A DNA stretch of 64,000 nt. Origin: Flectonema sp. DT1601. Taxonomy: Eukaryota; Euglenozoa; Diplonemea; Diplonemida; Diplonemidae. Below are positions 10,386 through 21,958 of this stretch, piece after piece. The position numbers and the translations under genes are program-made. Under the pieces are notes generated by a model. It was not told where the DNA came from and searched no databases. It saw nothing but the letters and a program-made list of their open reading frames with translations. Each line of letters begins with the position of its first letter. Position 1 is the first letter of the stretch. The stretch covers positions 434,001-498,000 of the forward strand of contig OZ025818.1 in NCBI GenBank assembly GCA_964019425.1, given 5' to 3'.

Positions 10386-10457
10386 AAATCCCCCCGAGGG
10401 ACTCGAACCCTCCAGGGCTTCAGTCCGGCACCAACACCACTGCGCTATCACGGATTT
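10386..10457 (-). pseudogene. tRNA-like sequence (Phe GAA-like) inside right MULE end
   Basis: The minus strand has an A box TAGCGCAGTGG, an anticodon-type loop CTGAAGC on a mostly paired stem (anticodon GAA, with T at position 33), and a fully paired T arm GAGGG-TTCGAGT-CCCTC, followed by a T-run. The acceptor stem pairs only at its outer half. It resembles the sequence at 57040-57112 in its first 25 nt. It faces inward from the right terminal repeat. Confidence 0.55.
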
Positions 10458-10594
10458 GAAAAAAACTTCGCCCAGAATAGAGGGCTGTCGATTTGGAAAA
10501 AAGGTCAAAAAAGCTACACAAGGCCGTGACCGTAGTATACGTTTCTCCAAACCTGGGGGTGGATCTGTAGGTTTTCCCTAAAAAAAAAAAAAAA

Positions 10595-10694
10595 AAAATA
10601 AACAATGTTATCATTGTTTTTTTTATCGATCGACTATGTCGATTACTTTCTATTTTCCATCCTGGTCAAGACGCTAAACTGATTGTTTTTTTTT
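10595..10694 (-). repeat. Hairpin satellite, minus orientation, one monomer
   Basis: AATGTTATCATT, ATCGATCGACTATGTCGA and the CCTGGTCAAGACG block are present. It forms the right flank of the non-autonomous MULE. Confidence 0.8.
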
Positions 10695-11215
10695 CTAAAT
10701 TTCGATAAGTGGGAAGTAACGGACTGGGAGCTTTTGGCTCCTGCCCTATTCCCGATGTAAACTTTCTTTTTATTTTTATTTTTTTTTTTAACAGGCCCAA
10801 AGGGCGACAATGACTGTTGCTGACCAAGGAATAATATTCAAATGAATTTTCGTTTCAAAGAAACGAACAGAATTGAGAGAGAGGCAGAGAAAAAAAAAAA
10901 AAAAAAAAGAAAGAATAGAAAAAGAAAAATATGAAGAGGAAATAATCAAACATGAAAAAAAAAAAAAAAAATATAAATAAAAAACGTTGTATGAAAAAGG
11001 AAAAAAAGAAAAAAAAAGACCAGAAAAGGAAAGAGAAAATGAAAAGGTATAATATTATTGTGGGGATATGAGGATAGCAGGGAGATGCTCTTTTTTTTTT
11101 TTTTTTTTTATTATTTAAAAAAAGGAAACAATCAGTTTAGCGTCTCGATCAGGACGGAAAATAGAAATTAATCGACATAGTCGATCGATAGAAAAAAAAA
11201 TGATAACATTGTTAT
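10695..11215 (+). repeat. Leader module plus first satellite monomer
   Basis: The leader (slightly shortened start, AATTTCGATAAGTGGG) runs to 'gatgctc' near 11092. One monomer with the 'gtctcgatcagg' variant follows, then a junction near 11215 to a reversed 1.35-kb unit. Confidence 0.85.
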
Positions 11216-12420
11216 AAGTGTTTCTCACTTAGATTTTTTTTTTGCTTTTCAGCTCCTTAAAAGCTGCTAAGTGTTTCTGCTAAGTGTTTCTCACTTAGAA
11301 TTTTATTTTTATGTTCGTTTTCTATCCCTTCTCCTATCCCTTTTGTTCAAAAAAAGCGGGAGGAAATTCTCTCATTCACGCTAAGATGCACTCTGAACTT
11401 TGATTTTTTGATCTGAGTGTGAGGGAATGACCTGTTAGTGCATTGGGCATAGGCTGGGCTGCAGTTTAGATGTCTTAGGTGTTAATAGGGGGTTCCTCTT
11501 AGCATTTTTCTTTGTTCCCACCTTATGATTTTCTTGAAGAAAAAAAAAATAGAAGTCATAATGGTGCTTCCCTCTGGAAGGGTTGTAAGCCATGGTGTCC
11601 AACTAGATTAAAGGACAAGTCTGGGATAATCCCTGCCAGAGGGGCGAGTATTCTACCATGGTTGAAATACTCTGGCAACTGATCTTCAATTTTATGTTGT
11701 TTGTTAGCTGCTGGTGTATCTTGATTATGTGTTGATACTTGCATTTTTTTATTTGTAATCTTCTATTACAATCCTCTTTCTGTTCTGGTCTGTTACTTCA
11801 TTTGTCTTGTTTAACTTCAGTTATATCCATTTTACTTTTTATTGTTTCCCATCTACTTTTTATTTTCTATTAGTTCTGGTCAGAAACTCCTGGGCAGCAA
11901 GAAGGAAAGCAGTTTAGTACTTCTGGGTGTTTGGCATCACCCCCCATAGTGAGCAAGTACAACAGGTAGCATTGGTAGTCTGTTGATCCTGAGTGATCCC
12001 AGCTACAGTTTTGTTTTTCTTTCTTTTTTTTAGAAGAAGATCAGGACATCCAAGCACTGCTGGATAGTTGCTGAATGCAGGGCCTGCCTGTGGCATTATA
12101 ATAACAGGCTAAGTCATTTGTAGTTCATAGTTTACCTTTGATTTTATAACTTCACATAGGTACTATGAACGATGAGAGATCCAGTGGGATCACTCAGGGT
12201 CTAGTAGAGACCACCAATGTTGTGCGTTGATAGGCAAGGTGATCAACCTTGACATTCTTTCTTTTCTCTCCTGTTGTGACAAACACAAAATACACACACA
12301 GCTTACAGTGTGTTCTTTGTGTATGTTTTCTTCAGGTGTGAGTAGTTTTTTTGTTCTTGCTCTTCAGGGAGGGCCTTAGCCAAAAGCTAACAGTCCAAAT
12401 CTCACCTGGTAATTCAACTC
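11216..12420 (-). repeat. 1.35-kb repeat, reversed, one unit missing part of its end
   Basis: The minus strand matches 6408 onward from the unit start near 12420 to within the hairpin block near 11216, with very few differences. Non-coding. Confidence 0.9.
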
Positions 12421-12424
12421 ACCT

Positions 12425-12425
12425 A

Positions 12426-12460
<35 letters not shown>

Positions 12461-12715
12461 CTTTTAATTATTTTAAAGAAAAAACAATCAGTTTAGCGTC
12501 TTGACCAGGACGGAAAATAGAAAGTAATCGACATAGTCGATCGATAAAAAAAAAACAATGATAACATTGTTTATTCCTTTTTTTTTTTTTTTTTTTTTTG
12601 TTCTTTTCATTTATTTTTAAAGAAAAAACAATCAGTTTAGCGTCCTGACCAGGACGGAAAATTGAAAGTGATCGACATAGTCGATCGATAAAAAAACAAT
12701 GATAACATTGATTAA

Positions 12716-12748
<33 letters not shown>

Positions 12749-12858
12749 TTTTAATTATTTTTTAAAGAAAAAACAATCAGTTTAGCGTCTTGACCAGGAC
12801 GGAAAATAGAAAGTGATCGACATAGTCGATCGATAAAAAACAATGATAACATTGTTTA

Positions 12859-12890
<32 letters not shown>

Positions 12891-13001
12891 TCCTTTTTAA
12901 TATTTTAAAGAAAAAACAATCAGTTAGCGTCTTGACCAGGACGGAAAATAGAAAGTGGTCGACATAGTCGATCGATAAAAAAACAATGATAACATTGTTT
13001 A

Positions 13002-13033
<32 letters not shown>

Positions 13034-13820
13034 TCCTTTTTAATATTTTAAAGAAAAAACAATCAGTTTAGCGTCTTGACCAGGACGGAAAATAGAAAGT
13101 GGTCGACATAGTCGATCGATAAAAAAACAATGATAACATTGTTTATTCTTTTTTTTTTTTTTTTTTTAAATTCTTTTTATTTATTTTTAAAGAAAAAAAA
13201 ACGGAAAATAAAAATTAGTCGACAAAGTCGAACGATAAAAAAAACAATGATAACATTGTTTATTCTTTTTGTTTTTGTTTTTTTTTTTATATTCTTTTTT
13301 ATTAATTTTGAAAAAAAAAACAATCAGTTTAGCGTCTTGACCAGGACGGAAAATAGAAAGTAATCGACATAGTCGATCGATGAAAAAAAAACAATGATAA
13401 CATTGTTTATTCTTTTTTTTTTTTTTTTTTTAAATTCTTTTTATTTATTTTTTAAAAAGAAAAAAAAAACGGAAAATAGAAATTAGTCAACAAAGTCGAA
13501 CAATAAAAAAAAAAACAATGATAACATTGTTTATTCTTTTTTTTTTATTTTTTTTTTATATTCTTTTTTATTAATTTTGAAAAAAAAAACAATCAGTTTA
13601 GCGTCTTGACCAGGACGGAAAATAGAAAGTGATCGACATAGTCGATCGATAAAAAAAAACAATGATAACATTGTTTATTCTTTTTTTTTTATTTTTTTTT
13701 GTATTCTTTTTTATTAATTTTGAAAAAAAACAATCAGTTTAACGTCTTGACCAGGACGGAAAATAGAAAGTGATCGACATAGTCGATCGAAAAAAAAAAA
13801 CAATGATAACATTGTTTATT

Positions 13821-13854
<34 letters not shown>

Positions 13855-13966
13855 CTTTTTATTATTTTTAAAGAAAAAACAATCAGTTTAGCGTCTTGAC
13901 CAGGACGGAAAATAGAAAGTGATCGACATAGTCGATCGATAAAAAAACAATGATAACATTGTTTAT

Positions 13967-13999
<33 letters not shown>

Positions 14000-15220
14000 C
14001 TTCTTATTATTTTTTAAAGAAAAAACAATCAGTTTAGCGTCTTGACCAGGACGGAAAATAGAAAGTAATCGACATAGTCGATCGATAAAATAAAAACAAT
14101 GATAACATTGTTTATTCCTTTTTTCTTTTTTTTTTTATTCTTTTTATTAATTTTAAAGAAAAAACAATCAGTTTAGCGTCCTGACCAGGATGAAAAATAG
14201 AAAGTGATCGACATAGTCGATCGATAAAAAAACAATGATAACATTGTTTATTCTTTTTTTTTTGTTTTTTTTTTTTATTCTTTTTATTTATTTTTTAAAG
14301 AAAAAACAATCAGTTTAGCGTCTTGACCAGGACGGAAAATAGAAATTAGTCGACAAAGTCAATCGATAACAAAACAATGATAACATTGTTTATTCTTTTT
14401 TTTTTTTTTTTTTTTTTTTATTCTTTTTATTTATTTTTTAAAGAAAAAACAATCAGTTTAGCGTCCTGACCAGGACGGAAAATAGAAAGTAATCGACATA
14501 GTCGATCGATAAAAAAAAAAATGATAACATTGTTTAATCTTTTTTTTTTTTTTTTTTTTTTTATTCTTTTTATTTATTTAGAAAAAACAATCAGTTTAGC
14601 GTCTTGACCGGGACGGAAAATAGAAATTAGTCGACAAAGTCGATCGATAAAAAAACAATGATAACATTGTTTATTCTTTTTTTTTTTTTTTTTTTAAATT
14701 CTTTTTATTTATTTTTTAAGAAAAAAAACGGAAAATAGAAATTAGTCGACAAAGTCGAACGATAAAAAAACAATGATAACATTGTTTATTCTTTTTTTAT
14801 TTTTTTTTTTTATAATCTTTTTTATTAATTTTGAAAAAAAAAAAAAACAATCAGTTTAGCGTCTTGACCAGGACGGAAAATAGAAAGTAATCGACATAGT
14901 CGATCGATAAAAAAACAATGATAACATTGTTTATTCTTTTTTTTATTTTTTTTTTTTTTTATAATCTTTTTTTATTAATTTTGAAAAAAAAAAAACAATC
15001 AGTTTAGCGTCCTGACCAGGACGGAAAATAGAAATTAGTCGACAAAATCGATCGATAAAAAAACAATGATAACATTGTTTATTCTTTTTTTTTTTTTTTT
15101 TTTAAATTCTTTTTATTTATTTTTTAAGAGAAAAAAAACGGAAAATAGAATTTAGTCGACAAAGTCGAACGATAAAAAAACAATGATAACATTGTTTATT
15201 CTTTTTTTTATTTTTTTTTT
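12425..15220 (+). repeat. Hairpin satellite array, about 22 monomers
   Basis: Monomers are of two kinds. Type A has 'caatcagtttagcgtcttg', GTCYTGACCAGGAC and ATCGACATAGTCGAT. Type B lacks the first block and has the altered TCGACAAAGTCGA hairpin. Both end in AACAATGATAACATTGTT and a T-run. In this array A dominates at the left and B becomes interspersed to the right. Many small frames starting MITLFI arise from the repeat itself and are not genes. Confidence 0.9.
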
Positions 15221-15386
15221 TATAATAAAAAAGAATATAAAAAAATACAAAAAAAAGAATAAACAATGTTATCAGTGTTTTTTTTTATCGTTCGACTTTG
15301 TTGACTAATTTCTATTTTCCATTTTTTTTTTCTTTTTAAAAATAAATAAAAAGAATTAAAAAAATAAAATAAAAAAAGAATAAACG
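15221..15386 (-). repeat. Hairpin satellite, orientation switch at array end
   Basis: From about 15221 the monomer blocks appear as complements (AATGTTATCAGTG, ATCGTTCGACTTTGTTGAC), so the array reverses direction just before the next leader module. Confidence 0.8.
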
Positions 15387-15835
15387 AATTTCGATAAAGT
15401 GGGAAGTAACGGACTGGGAGCTTTTGGCTCCTGCCCTATTCCCGATGTAAACTTTCTTTTTATTTTTATTTTTTTTAACAGGCCCAAAGGGCGACAATGA
15501 TGGTTGCTGACCAAGGAATAATATTCAAATGAATTTTCGTTTCAAAGAAACGAACAGAATTAAGAGAGAGGCAGAGGAAAAAAAAAAAAAAAAGAAAGAA
15601 AAGAAAAGAAAAAAAAAAATGAAGAGGAAATAATCAAACATGAAAAAAAAAAAAAAAAAAAAAAATATATATATAAATAAAAAACGTTGTATGAAAAAGG
15701 AAAAAAAAGAAAAAAAAAAGACCAGAAAAGGAAAGAGAAAATGAAAAGGTATAATATTATTGTGGGGATATGAGGGATAGCAGGGAGATGCTCTTTTTTT
15801 TTTTTTTTTTTTTTTTTTTCTTATTTATTATTTAA
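15387..15835 (+). repeat. Leader module
   Basis: A full leader from GAATTTCGATAAAGTGGG to 'gatgctc' plus T-run, with an added TA-dinucleotide stretch (about 15665-15675). It starts the longest satellite array of the window. Confidence 0.9.
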
Positions 15836-18800
15836 AAAAAGGAAACAATCAGTTTAGCGTCTCGATCAGGACGGAAAATAGAAATTAATCGACATAGTTG
15901 ATCGATAGAAAAAAAAACTATGATAACATTGTTTATTCATTTTTTTTTTTTTTTTTTTTTTTTTAAATCTTTTTAATTATTTTAAAGAAAAAACAATCAG
16001 TTTAGCGTCTTGACCAGGACGGAAAATAGTAAGTAATCGACATAGTCGATCGATAAAAAAAAAAACAATGATAACATTGTTTATTCCTTTTTTTTTTTTT
16101 TTATTCTTTTTATTTATTTTTAAAGAAAAAACAATCAGTTTAGCGTCCTGACCAGGACGGAAAATAGAAAGTAATCGACATAGTCGATCGATAAAAAAAA
16201 CAATGATAACATTGTTTATTCTTTTTTTTTTTTTTTTTTTTTAATTCTTTTTATTTATTTTTTAAAAAGAAAAAAAATGGAAAATAGAAATTAGTCAACA
16301 AAGTCGAACGATAAAAAAAAACAATGATAACATTGTTTATTCTTTTTTTTTTTATTTTTTTTATATTCTTTTTTATTAATTTTGAAAAAAAAAACAATCA
16401 GTTTAGCGTCTTGACCAGGACGGAAAATAGAAAGTAATCGACATAGTCGATCGATAAAAAAACAATGATAACATTGTTTATTCTTTTTTTTTTTTTTATT
16501 TTAAATTCTTTTTATTTATTTTTAAAGAAAAAAAAACGGAAAATAGAAATTAGTCGACAAAGTCGAACGATAAAAAAAACAATGATAACATTGTTTATTC
16601 TTTTTTTTGTATTTTTTTATATTCTTTTTTATTAATTTTGAAAAAAAAACAATCAGTTTAGCGTCTTGACCAGGACGGAAAATAGAAAGTAATCGACATA
16701 GTCGATCGATAAAAAAAACAATGATAACATTGTTTATTCTTTTTTTTTTTTTTTTTTTTTAAATTCTTTTTATTAATTTTTTAAAGAAAAAAAACGGAAA
16801 ATAGAAATTAGTCAACAAAGTCGAACGATAAAAAAAAACAATGATAACATTGTTTATTCTTTTTTTTTATTTTTTTTTTTTAATATTTTTTTTTTATTTT
16901 GAAAAAAAAAACAATCAGTTTAGCGTCTTGACCAGGACGGAAAATAGAAAGTAATCGACATAGTCGATCGATAAAAAAAACAATGATAACATTGTTTATT
17001 CTTTTTTTTGTATTTTTTTTATATTCTTTTTTATTAATTTTGAAAAAAAAAACAATCAGTTTAGCGTCTTGACCAGGACGGAAAATAGAAAGTAATCGAC
17101 ATAGTCGATCGATAAAAAAAAACAATGATAACATTGTTTATTCTTTTTTTTTATTTTAAATTCTTTTTATTCATTTTTTAAAGAAAAAAAACGGAAAATA
17201 GAAATTAGTCGACAAAGTCGAACGATAAAAAAAAAACAATGATAACATTGTTTATTCTTTTTTTTTATTTTTTTTTTATTTTGAAAAAAAAAAACAATCA
17301 GTTTAGCGTCTTGACCAGGACGGAAAATAGAAAGTAATCGACATAGTCGATCGATAAAAAAAAACAATGATAACATTGTTTATTCTTTTTTTTTATTTTA
17401 AATTCTTTTTATTCATTTTTTAAAGAAAAAAAACGGAAAATAGAAATTAGTCGACAAAGTCGAACGATAAAAAAAAAAACAATGATAACATTGTTTATTC
17501 TTTTTTTTTTTGTATTTTTTTTTGTATTCTTTTTTATTAATTTTGAAAAAAAAAAAACAATCAGTTTAGCGTCTTGACCAGGACGGAAAATAGAAAGTAA
17601 TCGACATAGTCGATCGATAAAAAAACAATGATAACATTGTTTATTCTTTTTTTTTATTTTAAATTCTTTTTATTTATTTTTTAAAGAAAAAAAAAACGGA
17701 AAATAGAAATTAGTCGACAAAGTCGAACGATAAAAAAACAATGATAACATTGTTTATTCTTTTTTTTGTATTTTTTTATATTCTTTTTTATTAATTTTGA
17801 AAAAAAAAACAATCAGTTTAGCGTCTTGACCAGGACGGAAAATAGAAAGTGATCGACATAGTCGATCGATAAAAAAAAACAATGATAACATTGTTTATTC
17901 TTTTTTTTTATTTTAAATTCTTTTTATTTATTCTTTAAAGAAAAGAAACGGAAAATAGAAATTAGTCGACAAAGTCGAACGATAAAAAAAAAACAATGAT
18001 AACATTGTTTATTCTTTTTTTTTTTTTTTTTTTTTATATTCTTTTTTATTAATTTTGAAAAAAAACAATCAGTTTAGCGTCTTGACCAGGACGGAAAATA
18101 GAAAGTGATCGACATAGTCGATCGATAAAAAAACAATGATAACATTGTTTATTCTTTTTTTTTATTTTAGATTCTTTTTATTTATTTTTTAAAGAAAAAA
18201 AAAACGGAAAATAGAAATTAGTCGACAAAGTCGAACGATAAAAAAAACAATGATAACATTGTTTATTCTTTTTTTTGTATTTTTTTATATTCTTTTTTAT
18301 TAATTTTGAAAAAAAAAAAACAATCAGTTTAGCGTCTTGACCAGGACGGAAAATAGAAAGTGATCGACATAGTCGATCGATAAAAAAACAATGATAACAT
18401 TGTTTATTTTTTTTTTTTTTATTTTAAATTCTTTTTATTTATTCTTTAAAGAAAAGAAACGGAAAATAGAAATTAGTCGACAAAGTCGAACGATAAAAAA
18501 AAAACAATGATAACATTGTTTATTCTTTTTTTTTTTTTTTTTTTATATTCTTTTTTATTAATTTTGAAAAAAAACAATCAGTTTAGCGTCTTGACCAGGA
18601 CGGAAAATAGAAAGTGATCGACATAGTCGATCGATAAAAAAACAATGATAACATTGTTTATTCTTTTTTTTTATTTTAGATTCTTTTTATTTATTTTTTA
18701 AAGAAAAAAAAAACGGAAAATAGAAATTAGTCGACAAAGTCGAACGATAAAAAAAACAATGATAACATTGTTTATTCTTTTTTTTGTATTTTTTTATATT

Positions 18801-20335
18801 CTTTTTTATTAATTTTGAAAAAAAAAAACAATCAGTTTAGCGTCTTGACCAGGACGGAAAATAGAAAGTGATCGACATAGTCGATCGATAAAAAAACAAT
18901 GATAACATTGTTTATTTTTTTTTTTTTATTTTAAATTCTTTTTATTTATTCTTTAAAGAAAAGAAACGGAAAATAGAAATTAGTCGACAAAGTCGAACGA
19001 TAAAAAAAAAACAATGATAACATTGTTTATTCTTTTTTTTTTTTTTTTTTTATATTCTTTTTTATTAATTTTGAAAAAAAACAATCAGTTTAGCGTCTTG
19101 ACCAGGACGGAAAATAGAAAGTGATCGACATAGTCGATCGATAAAAAAACAATGATAACATTGTTTATTCTTTTTTTTTTATTTTAAATTCTTTTTATTT
19201 ATTTTTTAAAGAAAAAAAACGGAAAATAGAAATTAGTCAACAAAGTCGAACAATAAAAAAAAAAACAATGATAACATTGTTTATTCTTTTTTTTTTTTTT
19301 TTTTTATATTCTTTTTTATTAATTTTGAAAAAAAACAATCAGTTTAGCGTCTTGACCAGGACGGAAAATAGAAAGTGATCGACATAGTCGATCGATAAAA
19401 AAACAATGATAACATTGTTTATTCTTTTTTTTGTATTTTTTTATATTCTTTTTTATTAATTTTGAAAAAAAAAAACAATCAGTTTAGCGTCTTGACCAGG
19501 ACGGAAAATAGAAAGTGATCGACATAGTCGATCGATAAAAAAACAATGATAACATTGTTTATTTTTTTTTTTTTATTTTAAATTCTTTTTATTTATTCTT
19601 TAAAGAAAAGAAACGGAAAATAGAAATTAGTCGACAAAGTCGAACGATAAAAAAAAAACAATGATAACATTGTTTATTCTTTTTTTTTTTTTTTTTTTAT
19701 ATTCTTTTTTATTAATTTTGAAAAAAAACAATCAGTTTAGCGTCTTGACCAGGACGGAAAATAGAAAGTGATCGACATAGTCGATCGATAAAAAAACAAT
19801 GATAACATTGTTTATTCTTTTTTTTTTATTTTAAATTCTTTTTATTTATTTTTTAAAGAAAAAAAACGGAAAATAGAAATTAGTCAACAAAGTCGAACAA
19901 TAAAAAAAAAACCAATGATAACATTGTTTATTCTTTTTTTTTTTTTTTTTTTTTTATATTCTTTTTTATTAATTTTGAAAAAAAAAACAATCAGTTTAGC
20001 GTCTTGACCAGGACGGAAAATAGAAAGTAATCGACATAGTCGATCGATAAAAAAACAATGATAACATTGTTTATTCTTTTTTTTTATTTTAAATTCTTTT
20101 TATTTATTATTTAAAGAAAAGAAACGGAAAATAGAAATTAGTCGACAAAGTCGAACGATAAAAAAAAAACAATGATAACATTGTTTATTCTTTTTTTTTT
20201 TTTTTTTATATTCTTTTTATTAATTTTTTAAAAAAAAAAAAAAAAAAACAATCAGTTTAGCGTCTTGACCAGGACGGAAAACTGGAAGTAATCGACATAG
20301 TCGATCGATAAAAAAAACAATGATAACATTGTTTC
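15836..20335 (+). repeat. Hairpin satellite array, about 36 monomers with higher-order structure
   Basis: From about 16.5 kb type A and B monomers alternate, giving a dimer of about 250-260 bp. From about 17.74 to 19.0 kb a ~508-bp four-monomer unit (A-B-A'-B', marked by the alternation of 'tttttgtatttttttata' and pure T-run linkers) repeats with few changes. Neighbouring units are more alike than distant ones, as in local amplification. Confidence 0.9.
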
Positions 20336-20520
20336 ATCTTTTATATTTTTTAATTTTTTTTTATATTTGAAGAAAAGAAAGAAGAAAAAAAAAAAAAAAA
20401 AAAAAAAACAAGCGGAATTGATCATAATGGGTGGCAGGGGTTGATATAACTTCATTTGAAAATTCTTCTTTTTTAATTTCTTTTTTTTTGAAATTTTTTT
20501 TTTTATTAAACAGGAGTTAA
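20336..20520 (+). repeat. Trailer module closing the satellite array
   Basis: An A-run is followed by CAAGCGGAATTGATCATAAT, 'gggtgg-agggg', and TTTGAAAATTCTTC. The same module closes the array at 46490-46605. It is not found elsewhere in the window. Confidence 0.7.
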
Positions 20521-20970
20521 GATCACTTACATGAGTTAACACAACACAGATACGAGAGTAGCAAAATGAGGTAACACTACCAATTCAACAAAAAATAATC
20601 AGGATCGGACACAAGGAGGAGAGTTCATTCTACCTCTCACTGTCCTTGCTGGTATCTTAAGTGTCTTGGTATCTCTTGTGTGTCGGTATCTCGGAAGTGC
20701 TGGTATCTCGTATGTGCGTTGGTATCTCTTGCGTGTTGGTATCTCTTGCACATAATAAAAAAAAAAAAATATTGAGTTAACATGATCAGTTTTATTTATC
20801 ATCAGAGACAGACCGGAACTATTTGAAAATAAAATGTAGATGGGAAACAGTGAAAATTAAAATGAATGATAAAATTAAATGAGATTTATGACATAACAGA
20901 CCAGATAGAGAGTAATAAAGGGAAAAGGAAAACGGAAAGGGTTCATTCACTTAGTTAAAGTTAAGACCGA
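20521..20970. other. Mixed spacer with minisatellite and diverged 1.35-kb repeat piece
   Basis: 20650-20757 is a minisatellite, noted separately. 20810-20935 resembles the 'gaccagaactaatagaaaat...cagaccag' part of the 1.35-kb unit with many substitutions. No gene is recognised. Confidence 0.5.
20648..20757 (+). repeat. Minisatellite of ~18-bp units
   Basis: Six imperfect units each begin GGTATCT and differ in the following 10-12 bases (for example GGTATCTCTTGTGTGTC and GGTATCTCGGAAGTGCT). Confidence 0.8.
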
Positions 20971-21480
20971 TTAGTCAGTTTAAGGTCTTGACTAGGACCA
21001 ACAAAAAAAAAAAAAAATATAAATAAATAAATAAATAACGATCAAGCTGAGCTGATCTTGTTTTTATTAAAATAAGGGGAGCGGGAGGGATGGAAGGAAT
21101 AAAGGAAAAAAAAAGAAAAGGTCGATCAATTGGATCTGGTCGTCGAGAAGAAGAAGACAATTATTTTAAAGGTCGATCGGCATAGCCGATCGTTGAGAAA
21201 AATAACCAGATATAAATACAATCAGTTTAAATAAAAAAAAAAAAAAAATAAATAAATAAAAAAAAAAAAAAAGTTTAACGATCAAGCTGAGCTGATCTTG
21301 TTTTTATTAAAATAAGGGGAGCGGGAGGGATGGAAGGAATAAAGGAAAAAAAAAGAAAAGGTCGATCAATTGGATCTGATCGTCGAGAAGAAGAAAACAA
21401 TTGTTTTTAAAAAAAAATGATCGGTATAGCCGATCGTTGAGAAAAGAACAGATATAAATACAATCGGTTTTGGTGATCGA
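20971..21480 (-). repeat. Second hairpin satellite, about two units, downstream of the RLE-type LINE
   Basis: On the minus strand these are the same blocks as at 5755-6100 (GATCGGCTATRCCGATC, the TTGATCGACC block, and the AAGATCAGCTCAGCTTGATC block). Its far end contains a 'cagtttaaggtcttgac' block that resembles the 'cagtttagcgtcttgac' block of the main satellite, suggesting the two satellites share an origin. Confidence 0.75.
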
Positions 21481-21593
21481 CGAGTGGAGCGATCACTTGA
21501 CAAGAAGGAAAAAAGAAAGGACCGATTAATTGGGGCTTTGGTTGTATTCCCAAGGCATGTTTTTTTTTTTTTTTTTTTTATTATTCATTTACA

Positions 21594-21625
<32 letters not shown>

Positions 21626-21958
21626 TAATCACATTTTGTTCAAAAATATTTCATATTAGAGTAAAAGAAAAAGAAAAAAAAGAAATAAGAGAAAAAAAAA
21701 AAACCATTGCTGGCCCCCTCACCACTCATAGAGGATGAGGAGGCCAGTAAGGCGTCACTCAAATCTATGCCAAGCCTTGGGAACTTGGATTGGGGTTTAG
21801 ACCATTTACAATTAACAATTAATCTGATTAACGTTATGATCTGACGGACATAAACATATCGACAAAATATTACAAACAAAACGAACAATAAAAAATAAAT
21901 AATAAATAAGCTAATAAACTAAATAAACAAAGTGATGTGAAAGTAAGGAAAAAGAGAA
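21481..21958 (-). other. 3' untranslated region of the RLE-type LINE
   Basis: On the minus strand after the LINE stop this carries AT-rich sequence, the 'gtcagatcataacg' block, the 'gagggggccagcaatgg' block followed by a T-run, and the 'catgccttgggaatacaacc' block. The same order follows the diverged copy at 5115-5750, so this is a retained part of the element. The exact 3' end of the element is not certain. Confidence 0.65.

Larger units (their letters stand above)
9084..10578. mobile_element. Non-autonomous MULE carrying tRNA-like and rRNA sequences
   Basis: Both ends carry a ~65-bp terminal inverted repeat beginning GGGAAAACCTACAGATCC, almost identical to the ends of the coding MULE at 56925-59431. 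The 9 bases on each side are the same (TAAAAAAAA at 9075-9083 and 10579-10587), the 9-bp duplication typical of Mutator-like insertions. The interior has no transposase. It contains an inward-facing tRNA-like sequence about 45 bp inside each end and a degenerate LSU rRNA 3' fragment in the middle. The target duplication is AT-only, so on its own it is weak, but the matching case at 56925 strengthens it. Confidence 0.8.

Noticed and set aside
13130-13363. Recurring small frames starting MITLFI or MLSLFFF within the satellite
   Set aside because: They arise from AATGATAACATTG and T-runs on either strand, vary in length with the homopolymers and have no family resemblance.
12425-20335. Regular repeats with palindromes, superficially like a CRISPR array
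   Set aside because: Linkers are T-runs and shared sequence and not unique spacers, monomers are long and form higher-order units, the context is eukaryotic, and no cas genes are present.
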